5,299 nt of DNA from an uncultured Mollicutes bacterium (lineage in GTDB: Bacteria; Bacillota_I; Bacilli_A; MAG-NZ), in contig CAJYBF010000091.1 of assembly GCA_913064935.1 (NCBI GenBank), positions 1 through 5,299 of the forward strand, in the 5' to 3' direction. A model generated the notes under the pieces. The model had not been told where the DNA came from, searched no databases, and saw only the letters and a program-made list of their open reading frames with translations. Of this stretch, positions 1 through 4,472 are shown piece after piece (the stretch's first letter is position 1; the number at the start of each line of letters is the position of its first letter). Made by a program: the position numbers and the translations under genes.

Positions 1-1153
1 TCTCTATTGGCGCTACTAACAATTCTAAAATTATTCCCTCTTCTTTGGTTGCATTAATTTCAAAAACTTGTGCTGGCATCTCTGCTTCTGTTCTTCTATA
101 AATAACTCTTACCTCTTTTACACCTAATCTAATACACGTTCTTGCAACGTCCATAGCGGTATTCCCACCACCAACGACTACTACTCTATCATCTAAAATT
201 ATTTTCTCATCTTTTGCTACTTTTTGTAGGAAGTCAATTCCTCCGATTACTCCGTCAACTTCTTCGCCCTTACATCTCATTGAAGAACTTTTCCAAGCAC
301 CAATTGCTAAAAAAGAAGCGTCATATTTTTTTTGTAATTCTTTAATTGTTATGTCGTCACCGAGTTTAGTGTTATATTTGATTTGAATTCCCATATCTTC
401 CATTATTTTTCCTTCTCTTTCAATAATGTCTTTTGGGAGACGGTATTCAGGAATCCCGTATCTAAGCATTCCTCCTGGTTTTTCCATTGCCTCAAAAACA
501 GTAACTTCATGTCCTTTTGTCTTCAAGAAATAAGCTGCGGATAATCCACCTGGTCCCGCACCTACGATCGCAACTCTTTTTCCAGTGTTATCAGCAATCT
601 CAGGCATATACTGCTTGTTATTGAATAAATCTATATCCGCAGCGAAATACTTCAGTGTCGCAACTGAAATTGGTTCTTCGATAATATCTCTTCTACATTC
701 ACTTTCACAAGGATGCGGACAAACCCTACCTATACTTGCCGGTAGAGGAATAGCTTGTTTAATTAATTTGACTGCTTCAACATATTGTTTGTTAGCAATC
801 AAACCAACATATCCTTGAATATCTGTTCTTGCTGGACAACCTAAAGTACAAGGAGGCAAGCAATCGCCTCTATGGTTTGACACATACAAGTCCATCGCAA
901 TCTCTCGTGCTTCATTGGTTCTTTTGGATTCAGACTCAACTACCATATTCTCGGCAATTGTTGTAGAGCAAGATCTCATTAGTTTTAAAGATCCTTTAAC
1001 TTCTACTACGCACATACCGCAACCACCATAAGATTTTAATCTCTCATCGTAACACATATGTGGTATTTTTATATTATTATCGTTGGCAACTTGAAGAATA
1101 GTTTTATCTTTTCCCGCTTCAACAGTCATTCCATTTATGGTTAGTTTTATCAT
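1..1153 (-). CDS. Ferredoxin-GltD/NfnB-like FAD and NADPH-binding oxidoreductase, C-terminus cut by window edge
   Basis: This is the third gene of the redox operon; 384 codons are visible and no stop is reached before the left edge. The N-terminus is a NuoG-type [2Fe-2S] ferredoxin domain with Cys34, Cys45, Cys48 and Cys62. Next comes a His/Cys-rich segment (His94, Cys98, Cys102, Cys106) and a GltD-like cluster motif GRVCPHPCESEC (Cys145, 149, 153). From about residue 191 it is a glutamate-synthase-small-subunit-type flavoprotein: GAGPGG (198-203) with Glu221 for FAD, GGGNTAMD (328-335), and IYRR (351-354), where the paired arginines usually bind the NADPH 2'-phosphate. The start is ATG at 1153, preceded by AGGTGA at good spacing and 9 bases after the nuoF-like stop. 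It probably moves electrons between NADP(H) and the Fe-S wire of the NuoE/NuoF-like partners in a soluble cytoplasmic complex. A further catalytic domain beyond the window cannot be excluded. The fold call is firm; the complex assignment is inferred. Confidence 0.9.
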   Translation of the reverse strand, partial: MIKLTINGMTVEAGKDKTILQVANDNNIKIPHMCYDERLKSYGGCGMCVVEVKGSLKLMRSCSTTIAENMVVESESKRTNEAREIAMDLYVSNHRGDCLPPCTLGCPARTDIQGYVGLIANKQYVEAVKLIKQAIPLPASIGRVCPHPCESECRRDIIEEPISVATLKYFAADIDLFNNKQYMPEIADNTGKRVAIVGAGPGGLSAAYFLKTKGHEVTVFEAMEKPGGMLRYGIPEYRLPKDIIEREGKIMEDMGIQIKYNTKLGDDITIKELQKKYDASFLAIGAWKSSSMRCKGEEVDGVIGGIDFLQKVAKDEKIILDDRVVVVGGGNTAMDVARTCIRLGVKEVRVIYRRTEAEMPAQVFEINATKEEGIILELLVAPIE

Positions 1154-1162
1154 ATCCTTCAC

Positions 1163-3022
1163 CTACCTTGTCTTAATCGCATCAAAGGGACATCTAGCAA
1201 AACAATCTCCACATAAGATACAATCTTCATTATTTATGACATGCATTTCTTTTCTTTCACCTTTAATACATTTGGTTGGGCAATTTCTAGCACATATAGT
1301 ACACCCAGTACATTTATCTGTTATTACATATTTATTAATAAGGTCTTTGCATACGCTTGCATCACATTTATTGTGTTCAATATGATTAAGATACTCATCT
1401 TTAAAATAATCGAGTGTTGATAAGACCGGATTCGGAGCTGTTTGTCCTAATCCACATAAAGACGTATTCAAAGTAGTTATAGCTAAACTCTTCAGTAAAT
1501 CAAGATCTTTTAGCTTGGCTTTTCCAGAAGTAATATTATTCAAAATGTTCCACATTTGAATAGTTCCTTCTCTGCAAGGTGTGCATTTACCGCATGATTC
1601 TTCAACCATAAAGTCCATGTAGAATTTAGCGATGTCAACCATACAGTTCTTATCATCTAAAACGATCATTCCACCTGAACCCATCATTGATCCAAGTTCT
1701 TTTAATCTATCGAAATCAACTGGTTCATCTAAGTGAGCTTCAGTTAAGCATCCCCCACTTGGTCCACCGGTTAACACAGCTTTGAATTTTCTTCCTTTAT
1801 CCATTCCGCCACCGATATCATATATAATTTCTCTTAAAGTAATTCCCATTGGAACTTCTATAAGTCCAGTATTTTTAACTTTACCACCAAGAGCGAACAC
1901 TTTCGTTCCACTTGATTTAGGAGTTCCGATTTTATTAAACCAATCGCTCCCGCGTTTCATAATCTCTGGGATTACTGCGTATGTCTCTACATTGTTGATA
2001 ATTGTAGGAGCATCCCATAATCCTTTATTTGCAGGGAAAGGTGGTTTTGTTCTTGGCATACCTCTTTCACCTTCAATAGAAGCTATCAAAGCTGTTTCTT
2101 CACCACAAACAAACGCTCCTGCTCCTAAACGGATTTCCATATCATAATCAAAACCACTATCTAAAATGTTTTTACCTAATAATCCTAACTCTCTTGCTTT
2201 TTCAATAGCGATTTGTAGTCTTTGCACAGCTGTTGGATACTCAGCTCTTACATAAACATATCCGTGACTAGCGCCAATCGCATAAGCTCCAATAATCATT
2301 GCTTCCACTATACTATGTGGGTCACCTTCTAAAATACTTCTATCCATGAATGCACCTGGGTCTCCCTCATCTGCATTACATAATATATATTTAGTTTCTA
2401 CTTTATTGTTAGCTGCGAATTGCCATTTAAGTCCAGTAGGGAATCCTCCTCCACCGCGGCCACGTAATCCTGATTCTTTTATTACATCTATAACTGCTTG
2501 TGGCTCCATCTCTAAAGCTACAGCTAATCCTTGATAACCTGTTGTTCCAATGTACTCATCAATGCTTTCAGCATTTATGAATCCACAGTTACTTAAAGCT
2601 ATTCTTACTTGTTTATTATAAAAAGGAATTTCATTTGTAGTTTCTACTTGTTTTTTAGTTAATGGATTTACATAAAGTTTCTTCCTGTAAACCTCACCAT
2701 TAACTAAATGACTTTCTACTATTTTCAAAGCATCATCAAGTTTAACTTCGGAGTAGAACGTATCGTCAGGCATAACTTTAACAATTGGTCCTTTTTCACA
2801 AAAACCAAAACATCCAGTTCCGTGTACTTCTATATCTAATCCATGATCCTTTATAGCACTTTCTAAATTTTCGATTAACTTAATTGATTTAGATGACATG
2901 CATCCAGTACCAGCGCATACTAATACTTCTTTTTTACCTGTTAATACTTCACCGGAACGGTTTAGCATTCTCACTTTATCTATTTCGTATTTATTCAATA
3001 AATCTACTTTATTCTTAATCAT
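1163..3022 (-). CDS. nuoF: NuoF/HydB-like NADH-binding FMN Fe-S subunit with fused [2Fe-2S] and 2x[4Fe-4S] domains
   Basis: This 619-residue protein is the NADH-oxidising flavin subunit of a soluble complex related to HydB, HndC and NuoF. Domains in order: a thioredoxin-like [2Fe-2S] domain (Cys36, Cys41, Cys71, Cys75); the NuoF core with glycine-rich LRGRGGGGFP (186-195), CNADEGDPGAFMDR (215-228) and GAGAFVCGEETALIASIEG (300-318) for FMN and NADH; the [4Fe-4S] motif ESCGKCTPCREG (475-486) with distal Cys523; a small Cys pair, CDASVC (553-558), after a His-rich stretch; and a C-terminal ferredoxin with two CxxCxxCxxxC(P) motifs (571-581 and 601-611). Length and layout match the long bifurcating-type subunits rather than respiratory complex I NuoF, which is shorter and lacks both extra domains. 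The ATG at 3022 lies inside the end of the nuoE-like gene (8-base overlap) with a GGGGTG ribosome site, implying translational coupling. It ends in TAG at 1165-1163. No membrane segment is seen. The symbol reflects homology, not complex I membership. Confidence 0.95.
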   Translation of the reverse strand: MIKNKVDLLNKYEIDKVRMLNRSGEVLTGKKEVLVCAGTGCMSSKSIKLIENLESAIKDHGLDIEVHGTGCFGFCEKGPIVKVMPDDTFYSEVKLDDALKIVESHLVNGEVYRKKLYVNPLTKKQVETTNEIPFYNKQVRIALSNCGFINAESIDEYIGTTGYQGLAVALEMEPQAVIDVIKESGLRGRGGGGFPTGLKWQFAANNKVETKYILCNADEGDPGAFMDRSILEGDPHSIVEAMIIGAYAIGASHGYVYVRAEYPTAVQRLQIAIEKARELGLLGKNILDSGFDYDMEIRLGAGAFVCGEETALIASIEGERGMPRTKPPFPANKGLWDAPTIINNVETYAVIPEIMKRGSDWFNKIGTPKSSGTKVFALGGKVKNTGLIEVPMGITLREIIYDIGGGMDKGRKFKAVLTGGPSGGCLTEAHLDEPVDFDRLKELGSMMGSGGMIVLDDKNCMVDIAKFYMDFMVEESCGKCTPCREGTIQMWNILNNITSGKAKLKDLDLLKSLAITTLNTSLCGLGQTAPNPVLSTLDYFKDEYLNHIEHNKCDASVCKDLINKYVITDKCTGCTICARNCPTKCIKGERKEMHVINNEDCILCGDCFARCPFDAIKTR

Positions 3023-3509
3023 TAAGAGTCACCCCTTCGTGTTCCTTTAAAGCTTCTATCGTTTTAGAAACATTTAGTTTACCGTACACTTCTTCATTGA
3101 TACTCATTACAGGTGCTAATCCACATGCGCCAATACAACGAGTTGCTTCTAGAGTAAACTCGCCATCTTCACTAGTTTCTCCACTCTTAATTTTAAGTGT
3201 CGATCCTACTTTGTCTAAAATGGCTTGCGCTCCTTTAACATAACATGCTGTTCCTAAACAAACACCAACTACATTTTTACCTTTAGGTACAAGCGAAAAC
3301 TGTGCATAAAAAGTTACTACTCCATTTATTTTCGCAATTGGAACTTTTAGCTTGTTGGATATTAGCTCCTGAATCTCATTAGGAATACACCCGATAATCT
3401 TTTGTGCATCATGCAACGTTGGCATTAATGGACCTGGTTTTTCACTGTGTTTTTCCATTCTTTTATCAAGGGATTCAATCTGTTCTAGTGTTATTTTTAG
3501 TTTTATCAT
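3015..3509 (-). CDS. nuoE: NuoE/HydC-like [2Fe-2S] thioredoxin-fold subunit
   Basis: This 164-residue protein is a 24 kDa/NuoE-family subunit, which carries one [2Fe-2S] cluster and docks on the NuoF-like flavin subunit. The four cluster ligands are visible as CLGTAC (Cys84, Cys89) and CIGACG (Cys125, Cys129), with a typical helical N-terminus (PTLHDAQ, then IPNEI around residues 30-45) and the TFYAQF signature near 66-71. The ATG at 3509 is chosen because a perfect AAGGAG sits six bases upstream and the family length fits. An in-frame ATG at 3596 would add 29 residues but has no convincing ribosome site and would begin upstream of the predicted promoter's -10 box. It is the first gene of the operon and overlaps the nuoF-like gene by 8 bases. 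It has no membrane segment and is expected in the cytoplasm. The family is certain; the partner complex (transhydrogenase, hydrogenase or formate dehydrogenase) follows only from the neighbours. Confidence 0.95.
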   Translation of the reverse strand: MIKLKITLEQIESLDKRMEKHSEKPGPLMPTLHDAQKIIGCIPNEIQELISNKLKVPIAKINGVVTFYAQFSLVPKGKNVVGVCLGTACYVKGAQAILDKVGSTLKIKSGETSEDGEFTLEATRCIGACGLAPVMSINEEVYGKLNVSKTIEALKEHEGVTLND

Positions 3510-3515
3510 TTTGCA

Positions 3516-3521
3516 CTCCTT
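3516..3521 (-). promoter_or_regulatory. Shine-Dalgarno site deciding the nuoE-like start
   Basis: The minus strand reads AAGGAG, then six bases, then ATG at 3509. This is the best ribosome site in the area and argues for the internal start over the upstream ATG at 3596. Confidence 0.85.
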
Positions 3522-3545
3522 ATGAAACCGTTTTCTTCCTATTAC

Positions 3546-3574
3546 ATTGTAGTGACTTTTGTTACTATTTTCAA
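3546..3574 (-). promoter_or_regulatory. Sigma-A-type promoter of the redox operon
   Basis: On the minus strand TTGAAA (3574-3569) is followed by a 17-base spacer and TACAAT (3551-3546). Each box matches the vegetative consensus at five of six positions, with ideal spacing. Transcription would start near 3539, giving a leader of about 30 bases before the start at 3509. The -35 box lies inside a Rex-like palindrome and inside one copy of a repeated 15-base motif, so regulation at this site is plausible. It is predicted from sequence only. Confidence 0.7.
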
Positions 3575-3577
3575 CAA
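3559..3577. promoter_or_regulatory. Rex-like imperfect palindrome over the -35 box
   Basis: The plus strand reads TTGTTACTATTTTCAACAA: arms TTGTT and AACAA separated by nine bases. Rex operators in low-GC Gram-positives resemble TTGTTAANNNNTTAACAA, with eight bases between the same arms, so this site is one base too long and its inner positions are imperfect. It covers the -35 box, where a repressor would block polymerase. Rex responds to the NADH/NAD+ ratio and often controls NADH-linked redox operons, which fits the genes downstream. Binding by Rex is an inference. Confidence 0.35.
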
Positions 3578-3600
3578 TAAAATCAATTATTTTCAATAAT
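3564..3600. repeat. Tandem pair of a 15-base motif, with a third copy at 3736-3750
   Basis: On the plus strand ACTATTTTCAACAAT (3564-3578) and ATTATTTTCAATAAT (3586-3600) agree at 13 of 15 positions. They lie 22 bases apart start to start, about two helical turns. A third copy, AATATTTTCAATAGT at 3736-3750, matches the second at 13 of 15. The second copy is a perfect palindrome around a three-base centre (ATTATT, TTC, AATAAT). Position over and just upstream of the promoter suggests a transcription-factor site, but the AT-rich setting makes chance similarity possible. Confidence 0.4.
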
Positions 3601-3635
3601 AATTTGTAGTTACGTATTTCTCTTTTTTATTTGTG

Positions 3636-3659
3636 CAATATTAAGTAATAGTAATATTG
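3636..3659. repeat. AT-rich inverted repeat, 8-base arms
   Basis: CAATATTA at 3636-3643 and TAATATTG at 3652-3659 are exact reverse complements around an 8-base spacer. The 24-base dyad lies about 60 bases upstream of the -35 box of the redox operon. The symmetry suits a dimeric regulator's operator better than a terminator, since the stem is nearly all A-T and no T-run directly follows on either strand. Confidence 0.35.
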
Positions 3660-3677
3660 TTACCTACTACTAAAAAT

Positions 3678-3695
3678 AACAGTATAAGAACTGTT
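3678..3695. repeat. Short inverted repeat/hairpin
   Basis: AACAGT (3678-3683) and ACTGTT (3690-3695) are exact reverse complements around a six-base loop. On the minus strand it is followed closely by ATTTTTA, so it could be a weak terminator for a leader or small transcript, or an operator. The stem is short and its function is unknown. Confidence 0.25.
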
Positions 3696-3825
3696 TCCAG
3701 GGAAGGAATGTAAAGAGAAAAGCTTGATAACACTCAATATTTTCAATAGTTGCGACGCGGATAATCTCTCCTAAATAACTTATAATTGATAGTTTTTAAA
3801 CACGTGGCGGTCTCCAGCAATAAAT

Positions 3826-3853
3826 AAAATAGAAAAGTAGGCTATATGCCTAC
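3826..3853 (-). terminator. Intrinsic terminator of spoVT
   Basis: On the minus strand, two bases after the spoVT stop codon, GTAGGC (3853-3848), loop ATATA and GCCTAC (3842-3837) form a perfect 6-bp G+C-rich stem. It is followed by the T-rich tract TTTTCTATTTT (3836-3826). The layout is that of a rho-independent terminator and separates spoVT transcription from the redox operon. Confidence 0.8.
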
Positions 3854-3855
3854 CT

Positions 3856-4386
3856 TTAATTTTCTAGATATTTTCCGATAAATGCACTTGCAGTATCGAT
3901 AATACTTAAATCTATTTCAGATATACTTTTTTGTCCAATTACGATAACTCCTCCAATAATGTCTCCATGAGAATTTATCGGTTTCAATGCGATTGGTTGT
4001 TTAATAAAGATATCTGAACAAATCTCAAAATCTTCGTTTTCCTTAGTAGATGTAGCTGTTCTTTTAGTTAATAAGTCATCTAGATGATTTGATATTTTTT
4101 TTTCAAGAATATCTTTTTTTATTGATCCAGATGCTGCTACAACCATCTCTCTATCAACGACGACTACATCGCGTTTGTTAGAAGAATGTATTGCATCTAC
4201 ATATTGTTGCGCAAAAGATGATATATCCTCTACAGCAGAGTACTTCTTGAATATCACTTCTCCTTGGTTATCTACAAATATTTCTAATGAATCACCTTCA
4301 CGAATTCTTAATGTTCTTCTAATTTCCTTTGGAATAACGATTCGTCCTAAATCATCGATTCGTCGAACGACACCAGTTGCTTTCAC
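3856..4386 (-). CDS. spoVT: SpoVT-like AbrB-family transcriptional regulator
   Basis: This 176-residue protein closely matches stage V sporulation protein T in length and layout. Residues 1-50 form an AbrB swapped-hairpin DNA-binding domain (MKATGVVRRIDDLGRIVIPK, then EIRRTLRIREGDSLEIF). Residues from about 56 to 176 form the GAF-like C-terminal domain (VVVVDREMVVAASGS; GDIIGGVIVIG; IIDTASAFIGKYLEN). In Bacillus, SpoVT is a tetramer that tunes sigma-G-dependent genes in the forespore and affects spore coat and germination. The start codon is GTG, with GAGG seven bases upstream. It appears to be a single-gene unit with its own promoter and terminator. The neighbours (a redox operon and a mosaic ORF) do not reveal its targets. 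The gene is intact, so the organism is likely a spore former or a recent derivative, although SpoVT-like proteins also occur in some non-sporulating Bacillota. Confidence 0.93.
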   Translation of the reverse strand: MKATGVVRRIDDLGRIVIPKEIRRTLRIREGDSLEIFVDNQGEVIFKKYSAVEDISSFAQQYVDAIHSSNKRDVVVVDREMVVAASGSIKKDILEKKISNHLDDLLTKRTATSTKENEDFEICSDIFIKQPIALKPINSHGDIIGGVIVIGQKSISEIDLSIIDTASAFIGKYLEN

Positions 4387-4430
4387 AAAGCTTCCTCACT
4401 TTCTTTTTTTATCTATGCTTATTTTGTGAA
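4382..4430 (-). promoter_or_regulatory. Inverted repeat able to pair the spoVT leader with its start codon
   Basis: In the spoVT leader TTCACAAA (minus strand, 4430-4423) is exactly complementary to TTTGTGAA (4389-4382), which contains the GTG start codon. The 33 bases between them include the GAGG ribosome site. If the leader folds this way the start codon is paired and the ribosome site lies in the loop, which could lower translation. The same symmetry could instead be a protein-binding site. It is seen in sequence; the function is inferred. Confidence 0.35.
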
Positions 4431-4442
4431 GTCACTTGTCGA

Positions 4443-4472
4443 ATTATACAATTTTTTCAAAAAACTGGTTAA
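4443..4472 (-). promoter_or_regulatory. Probable spoVT promoter inside the end of the upstream ORF
   Basis: The minus strand carries TTAACC (4472-4467), an 18-base spacer, and a perfect TATAAT (4448-4443). This gives a start near 4436 and a leader of about 50 bases. The -10 box contains the TAA stop codon of the upstream ORF. The -35 box matches at only four of six positions. Bacillus spoVT is sigma-G controlled; I found no good sigma-G pair here, so the promoter type is uncertain. Confidence 0.5.

Larger units (their letters stand above)
3510..3855. other. 346-base gene-free region between spoVT and the redox operon
   Basis: No convincing protein or known RNA gene is seen here. It contains the spoVT terminator (3826-3853), the redox-operon promoter (3546-3574), a Rex-like palindrome (3559-3577), three copies of a motif close to AnTATTTTCAATAnT (3564-3578, 3586-3600, 3736-3750), an 8-base-arm inverted repeat (3636-3659), a 6-base-arm hairpin (3678-3695), and two short G+C-rich patches (about 3750-3760 and 3801-3817) in otherwise very AT-rich DNA. 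The roughly 250 bases upstream of the promoter are long for a simple spacer. They could hold regulator sites or a small RNA, but no known riboswitch consensus was recognised. Confidence 0.6.

Noticed and set aside
585..818. Plus-strand open frame of 77 codons
   Set aside because: It is antisense to the cluster and FAD region of the third redox subunit, with no ribosome site or recognisable protein.
1..1153. [FeFe] hydrogenase catalytic subunit
   Set aside because: The NuoG-type ferredoxin N-terminus could have begun a HydA, but the protein continues into a GltD-type FAD/NADPH reductase and no H-cluster motif is visible.
1154..1162. Alternative in-frame GTG start at 1162 for the ferredoxin-GltD-like gene
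   Set aside because: It would use up the AGGTGA ribosome site and add three residues before the usual N-terminus of this ferredoxin domain. The ATG at 1153 is better placed.
1782..2147. Plus-strand open frame of 121 codons
   Set aside because: It lies wholly antisense to the strongly conserved nuoF-like gene, has no family resemblance and is explained as a shadow frame.
1..3509. Respiratory complex I (nuo) operon
   Set aside because: The NuoF-like subunit has extra [2Fe-2S] and 2x[4Fe-4S] domains, the third gene is GltD-like rather than NuoG, and no membrane subunits are seen.
3015..3596. Longer nuoE-like protein starting at the ATG at 3596
   Set aside because: The extra 29 residues are not family-like, no ribosome site precedes 3596, the predicted promoter lies inside this extension, and a perfect AAGGAG precedes the ATG at 3509.
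3522..3599. Plus-strand 25-codon frame opposite the redox-operon promoter
   Set aside because: It is short, has no ribosome site, and overlaps promoter elements on the other strand.
3510..3855. tRNA, CRISPR array or known riboswitch in the spacer
   Set aside because: No cloverleaf, no regularly spaced repeats with unique spacers, and no recognised riboswitch core were found.
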